64,000 nt of DNA, taken from the NCBI RefSeq assembly GCF_030651995.1, contig NZ_JAUSBN010000052.1:1-64000 (forward strand), in the 5' to 3' direction. How positions within the stretch are numbered: the stretch's first letter is position 1; every line of letters begins with the position of its first letter. A program made the position numbers and the translations under genes. A model generated the notes under the pieces. It was not told the DNA's origin and ran no database searches. It saw only the letters and a list, made by a program, of their open reading frames with translations. The stretch is from Reyranella sp. GTDB lineage: Bacteria > Pseudomonadota > Alphaproteobacteria > Reyranellales > Reyranellaceae. Positions 20,282 to 27,975 of this stretch are shown here, piece by piece.

Positions 20282-20288
20282 TAACGCT

Positions 20289-20388
20289 CCGTCGCCCCGA
20301 GCGAAGCCGAGGGGCCTTTTATGTGTCGATCCCAAGAGAGGTCCCTCCACTGCGCCGCGCTGCGCGCGGCTCCGGTCGGGACGACGGG
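20289..20388. repeat. Family B intergenic palindrome, copy B1
   Basis: The right arm carries GCGCGCGGCTCCGGTCGGGA and ends ACGACGG; a shorter degenerate left arm starts CCGTCGCCCCGAGCGAAG. It shares its right arm closely with copy B2 at 61692-61820. It lies between the tandem acyl-CoA dehydrogenases and ends just before the upstream copy's stop. Confidence 0.7.
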
Positions 20389-20393
20389 GCTGC

Positions 20394-21590
20394 TCAAAGC
20401 CCCAACACCATCTTGCTGATGATGCCTTTCTGGATCTCGTTGCTGCCGCCGTAGATCGTGGTCTTGCGCGTGTTGAAGTAGCGCGGCGCGGCGAGGTGGG
20501 CGTAGTCGGGACCGACCGGCTCCTCGTTGGTGCCCTGCCACAGCAGGCCCGGCAGATACGGCGCGGAATATTCACCGACCGCTTCCATCGTGAGTTCGGT
20601 GATGCGCTGCTGGATTTCCGAGCCGCGGATCTTGAGGCCGGACACTTCGGCCCCGGGCTGGCCGCCCTGCGCCATCTGCGACAGCACGCGCAGCTCGGTG
20701 AACTCGAGCGCCGTCACCTGGATTTCGAGATCGGCGATCTTCTCGGCGAAACTCTGGTTCTCGATCAGCGGGCGGCCATTGTCCTGCTCGACGCGGGCGA
20801 TGTCCTTCAGCGCCTCGACGCCGCGCTTGGATTGCGGCACCGCGGCGATGCCCAGCCGTTCGTTGGCCAGCAGGAACTTGGCGCAGGTCCAGCCCTCGTT
20901 CTCCTTGCCGACCAGGTTCTCGACCGGAACCTTGACGTTGTCGAAGAAGACCTCGTTCACCTCGTGGCCGCCATCGGCCATGATGATCGGCTTCACGGTG
21001 ATGCCGGGCGTCTTCATGTCGATCAGCAGGAACGAAATGCCTTCCTGCGGCTTGGATTTCGAATCGGTGCGAACCAGGCAGAAGATCCAGTCGGCCCAGT
21101 GGCCCATCGTGTTCCAGGTCTTCGACCCGTTCACGATGTAGTGGTCGCCGTCCTTCTCGGCCTTGGTGCGCAGCGAGGCGAGGTCGGAGCCCGAGCCCGG
21201 CTCGGAATAGCCCTGGCACCACCACACGGTGCTTTCGCGGATCGCCGGGAGATACTTCTCCTTCTGCGCCTCGGTGCCGAAGGTGTAGATCACCGGCCCG
21301 ACCATCTTGGTGCCGAACGGGATGATGCCCGGCGCATATTCCTCGGCGCAGATGTTCTCGAAGATGTAGCGCTGGGCCGGCGTGAAGCCCGGGCCGCCAT
21401 GCTTCTTCGGCCAAGTGTAGACCAGCCAGCCCTTCTTCCCGAGCGCCTGCTGCCAGCGCATGTAGTCGTCGCGGATCAGGTGCTTGCCGTTCTTCACCTT
21501 GTCGCGCACGTCGGCCGGCAGGTTGGCGCGCACGAAGGCCCGCACCTCGTCGGCAAATTTCTGTTCTTCAGGCGTGAAAGCGAGGTCCAT
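20394..21590 (-). CDS. Acyl-CoA dehydrogenase, large-subunit type (copy 1)
   Basis: 398 aa, beginning MDLAFTPEEQKFADEVRAFV at ATG 21590 (GGGAGGGGAAC lies directly upstream). It has the same landmarks as copy 2: KKGWLVYTWPKKHGGPGF, CQGYSEPGSGSDLASLRT, EGWTCAKFLLANERLG, IYGGSNEIQKGIISKMVLGL. It is first gene of the three-gene minus-strand run. Family knowledge: such large subunits pair with about 380-aa small subunits to oxidise CoA esters of dicarboxylic acids or steroid fragments. The natural substrate is unknown. Confidence 0.87.
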   Translation of the reverse strand: MDLAFTPEEQKFADEVRAFVRANLPADVRDKVKNGKHLIRDDYMRWQQALGKKGWLVYTWPKKHGGPGFTPAQRYIFENICAEEYAPGIIPFGTKMVGPVIYTFGTEAQKEKYLPAIRESTVWWCQGYSEPGSGSDLASLRTKAEKDGDHYIVNGSKTWNTMGHWADWIFCLVRTDSKSKPQEGISFLLIDMKTPGITVKPIIMADGGHEVNEVFFDNVKVPVENLVGKENEGWTCAKFLLANERLGIAAVPQSKRGVEALKDIARVEQDNGRPLIENQSFAEKIADLEIQVTALEFTELRVLSQMAQGGQPGAEVSGLKIRGSEIQQRITELTMEAVGEYSAPYLPGLLWQGTNEEPVGPDYAHLAAPRYFNTRKTTIYGGSNEIQKGIISKMVLGL

Positions 21591-21699
21591 GTTCCCCTCC
21601 CGAGGAGGCATTTTCGAATTGGCCGGAGTTTAGCCACGAGGCCGACGGGGACAAGCGCCGATAAATCGACTGGCGAGTGTCCGCGCCGAGATGCGGAAC

Positions 21700-21719
21700 G
21701 GATTTCCGTAAGAAAATCC
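21700..21719. other. Short inverted repeat in ompW/ACAD intergenic region
   Basis: GGATTT (21700-21705) pairs with AAATCC (21714-21719) over 8 bases. It lies between the divergent acyl-CoA dehydrogenase operon and ompW, and could be a regulator site for either. Chance is not excluded. Confidence 0.25.
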
Positions 21720-21747
21720 CACGTCACCGCCGGCGGCCTTGCAACCA

Positions 21748-21761
21748 TTGATCCAGGTCAA
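21748..21761. promoter_or_regulatory. FNR/FixK-type box upstream of ompW
   Basis: TTGATCCAGGTCAA matches the FNR/Anr/FixK consensus TTGAT-N4-RTCAA exactly, with the GTCAA half-site common in alphaproteobacteria. It lies 53 bases before the ompW ATG, a usual activator distance. It predicts induction of ompW under low oxygen. Confidence 0.75.
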
Positions 21762-21814
21762 GTCCCTACTCCGCGTAATGGCGTTCACTTTTCCCGTTGG
21801 AGTGGGAGAGTAGG

Positions 21815-22501
21815 ATGCAGAGAGTTTCAGTTGTTGGAGCAATGGTTGCGGCGGCCGTGATCGCTTGCCCGCTACAGACGGCCAAAGCTGACGATACCCA
21901 GAGCCCGTGGCAGGTACGCGTCCGCGCGCTGGCCGTCCTTCCGGCCTCATCAGGGAGCACGGTGAATGTCCAGGGTGTTCCGGCGCTTTCGACGCCGAAT
22001 TCCAGCCTGTCCATCGGCAATTCGATCGTCCCCGAACTCGACATCAGCTACTTCATCACGCGCAACGTCGCGGCCGAACTCATTCTGGGCGTCACGCCTC
22101 ACAACATCACCGGCAGCGGCGCCCTTGCGAACCTCAACATCGGCAGGGCGTGGCTCCTGCCGCCGACCTTGCTCGCGCAATATCACTTCACCGATTTCGG
22201 TGCCTTCAAGCCCTACATCGGCATTGGCGTGAACTATACGATCTTCTTCGGTCAGAGCGCCGGCTACACGCCGACCAACGGACTCGGGGTGACGAATCTC
22301 AGCCTCAACAATACCGTCGGCGGCGCCGCCCAGATCGGTTTCGACTACATGATCGACAAGCACTGGGGCGTGAACGTCGACGTCAAGAAGTTCATCCTGC
22401 GCCCGACCTACAACGCCACGGTCAACGGTACCATCCCGGTGAGCGGGACGGCGACCATCGATCCGTGGATCATCGGCGCCGGCGTGACCTACAGGTTCTA
22501 G
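21815..22501 (+). CDS. ompW: OmpW family outer-membrane protein
   Basis: 228 aa eight-stranded beta-barrel. Residues 1-25 are a signal peptide ending AKA-DD. The mature protein starts WQVRVRALAVLP and has alternating strands (LDISYFITRNVAAELIL, LAQYHFTDFGAFKPYIGIGVNYT) ending VTYRF with the C-terminal Phe used by the Bam machinery. Start ATG 21815 is chosen over an upstream in-frame TTG because it begins the signal peptide. OmpW forms a narrow channel for small hydrophobic molecules and in enterics is under FNR control, consistent with the upstream box. Confidence 0.92.
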   Translation: MQRVSVVGAMVAAAVIACPLQTAKADDTQSPWQVRVRALAVLPASSGSTVNVQGVPALSTPNSSLSIGNSIVPELDISYFITRNVAAELILGVTPHNITGSGALANLNIGRAWLLPPTLLAQYHFTDFGAFKPYIGIGVNYTIFFGQSAGYTPTNGLGVTNLSLNNTVGGAAQIGFDYMIDKHWGVNVDVKKFILRPTYNATVNGTIPVSGTATIDPWIIGAGVTYRF

Positions 22502-22532
22502 GTCCACCGGCCGAAGGCTCGATCGATACCGG

Positions 22533-22560
22533 CGTCGCTCAGGCCGGTTTCGCGCAGGAC
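22533..22560 (-). pseudogene. Relic of a CoA-transferase 3' end (direct repeat)
   Basis: This 28-base block is identical at 27 of 28 positions, in the same orientation, to 23146-23173 inside the C-terminal coding part of the CoA-transferase at 23090-24301. Read on the minus strand it would encode VLRETGLS, against VLREAGLS in the intact gene. It lies in the otherwise empty 121 bases between ompW and the DUF2867 gene, so the DUF2867 gene is bracketed by CoA-transferase tail sequence. Confidence 0.65.
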
Positions 22561-22622
22561 GGATCGTCCCGCGTCAGCGGGTCCCGGGGTGCTCTCCGGG
22601 ACGCGGTCCCATATTGCGTCCC

Positions 22623-23093
22623 ATGAGCCGTATCGCCCCGCCCGCCGAGAGCCGCCTCAGTGACTGGTATGCCGGGGCCAGCCTGACCGACAGCTTCCCC
22701 ACCGACCTGCCGCCGGGTGCGCCCGCCGACATCGACGCCCTGGCCACCCTGCTCTTCGCCGATTCGCCCGTATGGTTCACGATCCTGCTGGCCATCCGCG
22801 ATCGGGTGATGACGCTGTTTGGAGTCAAGGCTTCCCACGCCTTGAGCGCCGGCGAACACATCGCCTTCTTCCCCGTCCTGTCGCGCTCGGCCGACGAGAT
22901 CGTCCTGGGCGCCGACGACCGCCACCTCGACTTCCGCGCTTCGGTGCTCTTGCGCCGCGCCGACAGGACGCTCGTCGCGACGACGGTCGTGCGTTGCCAC
23001 AACCTGCTGGGCCGCCTCTATCTCGCGGCGATCCTGCCCTTCCACATCCTGGTCGTGACCGACGCGCTGCGCCGCCTGCGCCGCCGCTTCTAG
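22623..23093 (+). CDS. DUF2867 domain protein
   Basis: 156 aa, no signal peptide. Contains the DUF2867 pattern: WFTILLAIRDRVMTLFGVK, GEHIAFFPVLSRSADEIVLGADDRHLDFRASVL, and LLGRLYLAAILPFHILVVTDALRR at the C-terminus, a hydrophobic helix that may touch the membrane. ATG 22623 is preferred to an in-frame TTG 9 bases before it. Its stop overlaps the stop of the convergent CoA-transferase gene. Function is unknown for the family. Confidence 0.8.
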   Translation: MSRIAPPAESRLSDWYAGASLTDSFPTDLPPGAPADIDALATLLFADSPVWFTILLAIRDRVMTLFGVKASHALSAGEHIAFFPVLSRSADEIVLGADDRHLDFRASVLLRRADRTLVATTVVRCHNLLGRLYLAAILPFHILVVTDALRRLRRRF

Positions 23094-24301
23094 CGCTCCG
23101 CCGGCACGATCAGCACCTTGTCCGCCTTGAGCTTCTCGATCGTTTCGTCGCTCAGGCCGGCTTCGCGCAGGACCTCGACGCCATCACCGCCGATCTGCGG
23201 GGCGTGGCGGCGGAATTCGACCTTGGTCTTCTCGAAGTCGAGGGGGCTGGCGAAGGTGGTGATCGGGCCCTCGGTCGGGTGCTCCCGCTCGGTGAAGAAG
23301 CCGGTGGCCTTGAGGTGCGGATCGTCCTTCAGCTCTTCCAGCGTACGCACCGGCATGGCGGGGATGTCGGCCTCATCGAACATGTCGAGCCATTCCTGCG
23401 TCGGGCGATGCTTCAGCAGCTCGCCCAGCACCTGGTAGAGCTCGCTGAAATTCTTGGCGCGCTCCATGCGGTCGACGAACCTCTTCTCCCTGGCGAGATC
23501 GGGCCGCTCCGCCAGTTCGAAGAACTTGACCCAGTGCGCGTCGGTATAGGGCAGCGCGCAGATGTAGCCGTCCTTCGTCGGGAAGGGATGGCGGAACTTG
23601 TTGATGATACGGTCGTAGCCCATCGGCGCGCGCTCAGGGTTCCAGGTGGCGCCGAACAGATGCTCGGTCAGCCAGAACGAGGCCAGGGTCTCGAGCATGG
23701 GCACCTCGATCATCTGCCCCTCGCCCGTGCACTTGCGATGGTAGAGCGCGCCCAGCACCGCGATGCAGAGATGCAGCCCGGTCGTCTTGTCGGCGATCAG
23801 GCTCGGCATGAAGCGCGGCGGCAGCCCATCGACCCGGCTCTGCAGCGAGGCCGCGCCCGACACGCCCTGCACCAGGTCGTCGAAAGCCGGCTTGTGCCCG
23901 TAGGGCCCCTTGCGCGCATAGCCCAGCGAATAGGCATAGATGATCGACGGGTTGATCTTCTTCAGATCCTCGTAGCCCAGGCCCAGCCGCTCGATCGCCT
24001 GCGGCCGGCTGTTGTGGATGAAGAGGTCGGCGTCCTTGATCATGTCCTTCAGCACAGCGCAGGCGGCGGGCTTCTTGAGGTCGAGGCAGATCGAGCGCTT
24101 GTTGCGGTTGGCCGCCATGTAGATCGGTCCCATGGCCGGGGCGTTGCCGAGGCTGCCGCCCGAGGCGCGCAGCAGGTCGCCCTCCGGCGGCTCGACCTTG
24201 ATCACGTCGGCGCCCATGTCGGCCAGATGCTGCGTGGCGAACGGCCCCAGAAGAACGGCCGTCAGATCGATCACACGCACGCCCTGCAATGGTCCCGGCA
24301 T
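23090..24301 (-). CDS. CaiB/BaiF family (class III) CoA-transferase
   Basis: 403 aa. Family landmarks: GVRVIDLTAVLLGPFATQHLADMGADVIKVEPPEGD at the N-terminus, NRNKRSICLDLKK, and the catalytic-Asp region YGHKPAFDDLVQGVSG. It moves CoA between acyl-CoA and a free acid (formyl-CoA, carnitine and succinyl-CoA transferases are relatives); the substrate is unknown. It is head-to-head with a second CoA-transferase gene, 143 bases apart. The final codons overlap the convergent DUF2867 stop by 4 bases. Confidence 0.88.
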   Translation of the reverse strand: MPGPLQGVRVIDLTAVLLGPFATQHLADMGADVIKVEPPEGDLLRASGGSLGNAPAMGPIYMAANRNKRSICLDLKKPAACAVLKDMIKDADLFIHNSRPQAIERLGLGYEDLKKINPSIIYAYSLGYARKGPYGHKPAFDDLVQGVSGAASLQSRVDGLPPRFMPSLIADKTTGLHLCIAVLGALYHRKCTGEGQMIEVPMLETLASFWLTEHLFGATWNPERAPMGYDRIINKFRHPFPTKDGYICALPYTDAHWVKFFELAERPDLAREKRFVDRMERAKNFSELYQVLGELLKHRPTQEWLDMFDEADIPAMPVRTLEELKDDPHLKATGFFTEREHPTEGPITTFASPLDFEKTKVEFRRHAPQIGGDGVEVLREAGLSDETIEKLKADKVLIVPAER

Positions 24302-24444
24302 TTCCTCGTCCCCGCTATGACGTTTTGATCTTGCCGTGACCGTGCCATCGGCCTTTGCGAAATGGTAGTCCTACAGTAACACCTCGTCCCGAGGCACTTC
24401 GCGGTGCGATGCGCTGGGGCAGTTCTGGAAATTGGGGTCATGTG

Positions 24445-25572
24445 ATGGCTGGAGCGCTGGACGGTCTGCTGGTGGTGAGTGTCGAGCAGGCGGTGGCCGC
24501 TCCCTATTGCGCCGCCCGGCTGGCGGATGCCGGCGCCCGGGTCATCAAGATCGAGCGGCCCGAGGGTGATTTCGCCCGCGGCTACGATGGCTATGTGCAC
24601 GGCCAGTCGAGCTATTTCGTCTGGCTGAACCGCGGCAAGCAGTCCCTCACCCTCGACTTCAAGGCCAAGGACGACCTCGCTTTGCTGCACCGGCTGATCG
24701 GCAAGGCCGACGTGTTGATCCAGAACCTGGCGCCGGGTGCCGCCGAACGCGCGGGCTTCGGCTCCGCCGCCATGCGGGCGGCGCACAAGAAGCTGATCAC
24801 CGTCGACATCTCGGGCTATGGCGACCACGGCCCCTACAGGAACCGACGGGCCTACGACCTGCTGGTCCAGGCCGAAAGCGGCCTCGCCTCGATCACCGGC
24901 ACCGAACATGCGCCGGGCCGGGTCGGCATCTCCGCCACCGACATCGGCACCGGCATGTATGCCCACGCCGCCGTACTGGAGGCGCTGATCGCGCGCGGCC
25001 GGACGGGCGAGGGCCGCGCCATCTCGGTCTCGCTCTTCTCCTCGATGGCCGAATGGATGACCGTGCCGCTGCTCGGCATGGAATATTCCAACTACGAATG
25101 GCCGCGCCTCGGCCTCACGCACCCGTTCATCGCGCCCTACGGGGTCTACCCGACATCCGACAAGGTGCCGGTGCTGATCTCGATCCAGAACGATCGCGAG
25201 TTCGAGCGTCTGTGCCACGGCGTCATCGACCGGCCCGGCCTCGAGAAGGACCCGGACTACGCGACCGGCAAGGCGCGCAACGCGCGGCGCGACGAGACCA
25301 ACGCCATCGTGGCCAGGAGCCTCGCCGCGCAGACCTTCGCCGATCTCTCGGCCCGCCTCGAAGCCGCGCAGATCGCCTGGGCGCGGGTGAGCAGCGTGAA
25401 GGACCTGACGACCCATCCGCAGCTCCGCCGCACCGGCTTCAACTCGATCGGCGGCGAGGACGTCTCGATCCCCGCCCTGGCCGCCTCCTACACCGGCGAG
25501 CCCGAGCGACTGGGCGACGTGCCGACGCTCGGCCAGCACAGCGAGGCGATCCGCAAGGAGTTCGCCGCCTGA
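24445..25572 (+). CDS. CaiB/BaiF family (class III) CoA-transferase
   Basis: 375 aa. Seen: LVVSVEQAVAAPYCAARLADAGARVIKIERPEGD, LNRGKQSLTLDFKAKDD, and the catalytic-Asp segment YGDHGPYRNRRAYDLLVQAESG. The ATG at 24445 puts the conserved N-terminal motif in its normal place; longer in-frame starts would add nonconserved residues. It is translationally coupled to the following permease (TGATG, one-base overlap), suggesting import and CoA activation of the same acid. It diverges from another CoA-transferase. Confidence 0.88.
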   Translation: MAGALDGLLVVSVEQAVAAPYCAARLADAGARVIKIERPEGDFARGYDGYVHGQSSYFVWLNRGKQSLTLDFKAKDDLALLHRLIGKADVLIQNLAPGAAERAGFGSAAMRAAHKKLITVDISGYGDHGPYRNRRAYDLLVQAESGLASITGTEHAPGRVGISATDIGTGMYAHAAVLEALIARGRTGEGRAISVSLFSSMAEWMTVPLLGMEYSNYEWPRLGLTHPFIAPYGVYPTSDKVPVLISIQNDREFERLCHGVIDRPGLEKDPDYATGKARNARRDETNAIVARSLAAQTFADLSARLEAAQIAWARVSSVKDLTTHPQLRRTGFNSIGGEDVSIPALAASYTGEPERLGDVPTLGQHSEAIRKEFAA

Positions 25573-26777
25573 TGCCCAAATGGCTGACGGGCCTTAAGCT
25601 CGCGGCCTATGGCGGCGCCTACTTCTTCGCTGCCGGCGCCTTCATGAGCTACTGGCCGGTCTGGCTGCGCGACCGCGGCATTACCGACACCGAGATCGGC
25701 ACGCTGTTCATGTCGCGCCAGATCATCGCCGTCATCGCCACCCTCTCCGTGGGCTGGATCGTCCACCGCCTGGGCGGACCGCGCGGCGTCATCGTGGCGC
25801 TGGGGATCGGCGCCATCGTGATGATGGTCGCTTACCAGTTCTCCTATTCCTTCCTGGCCATTTTCGTCGTGACGATGATCTGGGGCTTCCTGTGGTCGCC
25901 GCCCATGCCGCTCTACGACGGCGTGCTGGTGACGGAGACCAAGAAGCACGGGCTCGACTATGCACGGGTGCGCATGTGGAGCTCGGTCGCCTTCATCTTC
26001 GGCACCTTCCTCGCCGGCATCGCCGTCGACCGCTACGGCCCGCCCTGGGTGCTCTATGTCGGGATGGCGAGCATCGTGCTGCTGGCGCCCTTCGCACTGC
26101 TGCTGCCGGCCACGCCACCGCGCGCCGCCGCCACCGGCCACGACCACGCCCCGTTCCGCGTGTCCGAGCTGCTGCGCCAGCCGCCCTTTCTCCTGTTCCT
26201 GCTGGCCTGCGGCCTCTGCCAGGCCAGCCACTCCGTGCTCTACAGTTTCGGCACCCTGACCTGGCGCGGCGCCGGCATCGACGACGTCACCATCAGCGCG
26301 CTCTGGGCCGAGAGCGTCGCCATCGAGATCGTGCTGATGCTATTCGGCGGCTGGCTGCTGGCAAAGCTCGGCGTCTGCGGCCTGATCGCGCTCGGCCTCA
26401 CCGCCGGCCTGGTGCGCTGGACAGCCATGGCCTTCACGACCGAACTGTGGGCGCTGGTCCTGCTGCAGGCGCTGCACTCCTGCACCTTCGCCGCCTGCCA
26501 TCTCGGCGCCATGGCCTTTCTGCAGCGCGCCCTGCCGGCGCACGGCGCCGCGATCGGCCAGAGCCTCTATTACGCGCTGGGCACCGGCGCGACGCAGGCG
26601 GTGGTCTACCAGTTCTCCGGCATCCTTTATTCCCAGTACGGCCAGCACGCGTTTCTCGCCATGACCGTCGTCAGCGCCCTCGGCCTGTGCGCCCTGCTTC
26701 TGCTCGCGCGCACCTGGAACGGCGGGCTGCTGGTGGGGCACTCCGAAGCGAAAGGTCCCTCGCTGCGCTCGGGATGA
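25572..26777 (+). CDS. MFS permease, phenylpropionate (HcaT)-like
   Basis: 401 aa with about 12 membrane segments. The start MPKWLTGLKLAAYGGAYFFA and the segment SYWPVWLRDRGITDTEIGTLF match the MFS_1-like/PPP family, which contains the 3-phenylpropionate permease HcaT. It overlaps the CoA-transferase stop by one base, so an aromatic or short organic acid is a reasonable cargo (inference). The last 11 codons (EAKGPSLRSG-stop) are encoded by a palindromic repeat that also supplies the TGA. Confidence 0.8.
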   Translation: MPKWLTGLKLAAYGGAYFFAAGAFMSYWPVWLRDRGITDTEIGTLFMSRQIIAVIATLSVGWIVHRLGGPRGVIVALGIGAIVMMVAYQFSYSFLAIFVVTMIWGFLWSPPMPLYDGVLVTETKKHGLDYARVRMWSSVAFIFGTFLAGIAVDRYGPPWVLYVGMASIVLLAPFALLLPATPPRAAATGHDHAPFRVSELLRQPPFLLFLLACGLCQASHSVLYSFGTLTWRGAGIDDVTISALWAESVAIEIVLMLFGGWLLAKLGVCGLIALGLTAGLVRWTAMAFTTELWALVLLQALHSCTFAACHLGAMAFLQRALPAHGAAIGQSLYYALGTGATQAVVYQFSGILYSQYGQHAFLAMTVVSALGLCALLLLARTWNGGLLVGHSEAKGPSLRSG

Positions 26778-26821
26778 CAATTGAGAAACAGGTGTCATCC
26801 CGAGCGCAGCGAGGGACCTTT
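26751..26821. repeat. Family A intergenic palindrome, copy A2
   Basis: Perfect 29-base arms (26751-26779 and 26793-26821; core GGTCCCTCGCTGCGCTCGGG) around a 13-base loop, an excellent stem-loop. It overlaps the 3' end of the MFS gene and provides its TGA (26775-26777), and ends 5 bases before the stop of the convergent aldolase gene. Confidence 0.9.
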
Positions 26822-26826
26822 GTCTC

Positions 26827-27975
26827 TCACCGCGACCGGCCGCGCGCCGTGACCGGCCAGATCTCGACCAGGGTGTCGCCCTTCACCACGTGAAAGCTCT
26901 CGTAGAGGTTCACGGTCGGGTCGCAGTGCGGCGGGAACAGCACGACCTGGTCGCCGAGCTTGGGCGCCTCGCCGCCCTCCGGCGCGATCACCGCGAGATG
27001 CTCGTCGCCCATGAAGCGCGTCGTCGAGCCTTCCACGGCGCCCTTCAGGATCATCGGCGGACCCTTCTCCGTGGCCATGGCCTTCAGGCCGGCATCGACC
27101 GTCACCATGCCCGGCTTGTTGGCGCTGACCACACGCGCGTCGATCTGCAGCGCCTGCTCGAAGGTCGGCTTGTCGAGGCCGCGCAGGTCGCAGACGTTGT
27201 AGTCGTGGTCCATGAACACGTAGGACCCGACCTGAAGCTCGGTGAAGACGCCGAGCTTGGCGTCGATGTAATGCGTGCCGGTGCCCGAGCCGGTGACGAT
27301 GCCGGGCTTCAGGCCCGCCTCTGCGAGCTTCGCCAGGATGCCCTGGAGATATTCCGTGCGCTCCTTGATCTCGGCGGTGCGCTGCTTGAAGTCGACGATG
27401 TGCTGGTGGCGGCCGCAGTAGAACTGGACGCCGGCATAGGTCAGCGACCGGAAATTGGAGATCTTCTGCACCAGCTCGACCGTGGCCTCGGGCGAAGCTG
27501 TGCCGGTACGGTGGATGCCGGGATCGATGTCGACGATCACGGTGAGCGGCTTGCCGGCCTTTGCGGCCGCGGCCGCCAGCGCCTCGGCATTGGCGGGATG
27601 GTCGACCACCAGCATCAGGTCGGAGACCTTGGCGTTGAGGTCCACCAGCCGCTGGATCGCCTGCGGCGTCACCACCGGCGAGGTGATGTGCAGGCTCTGG
27701 ATGCCGGCCTCGCCCAGCGCCTCGGCTTCACCCAGTTTGGCGCAGCACACGCCGAGCGCCCCCGCTTCCATCTGGCGGCGCGCGATGTCGGCCGACTTGT
27801 GGGTCTTGGAATGCGGCCGCAGTTTCACGTTATGCGCCTTCGCAAATGACGCCATCTCCGCGATGTTGCGGTCGAGCATGTCGAGGTCGAGCACCAGGGC
27901 CGGTGTGTTGAGCGAGCCGCGTGAGCCCTGCTGTCCGATGAGGTGCCCGTGCAGGCGCTCTGCTTCGCTGGTCAT
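26827..27975 (-). CDS. D-threonine aldolase / D-serine dehydratase-like PLP enzyme
   Basis: 382 aa fold-type III PLP enzyme (alanine racemase-like N-terminal barrel). The PLP lysine lies in KLRPHSKTHKS (about residues 51-61). The C-terminal metal-binding pair expected in the DSD1/D-threonine aldolase family is present in FPPHCDPTVNLYESF (His and Cys). It probably cleaves or dehydrates beta-hydroxy-D-amino acids (D-threonine, D-serine, 3-hydroxy-D-aspartate). It overlaps the upstream SDR gene by ATGA, so the two are coupled. Confidence 0.85.
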   Translation of the reverse strand: MTSEAERLHGHLIGQQGSRGSLNTPALVLDLDMLDRNIAEMASFAKAHNVKLRPHSKTHKSADIARRQMEAGALGVCCAKLGEAEALGEAGIQSLHITSPVVTPQAIQRLVDLNAKVSDLMLVVDHPANAEALAAAAAKAGKPLTVIVDIDPGIHRTGTASPEATVELVQKISNFRSLTYAGVQFYCGRHQHIVDFKQRTAEIKERTEYLQGILAKLAEAGLKPGIVTGSGTGTHYIDAKLGVFTELQVGSYVFMDHDYNVCDLRGLDKPTFEQALQIDARVVSANKPGMVTVDAGLKAMATEKGPPMILKGAVEGSTTRFMGDEHLAVIAPEGGEAPKLGDQVVLFPPHCDPTVNLYESFHVVKGDTLVEIWPVTARGRSR

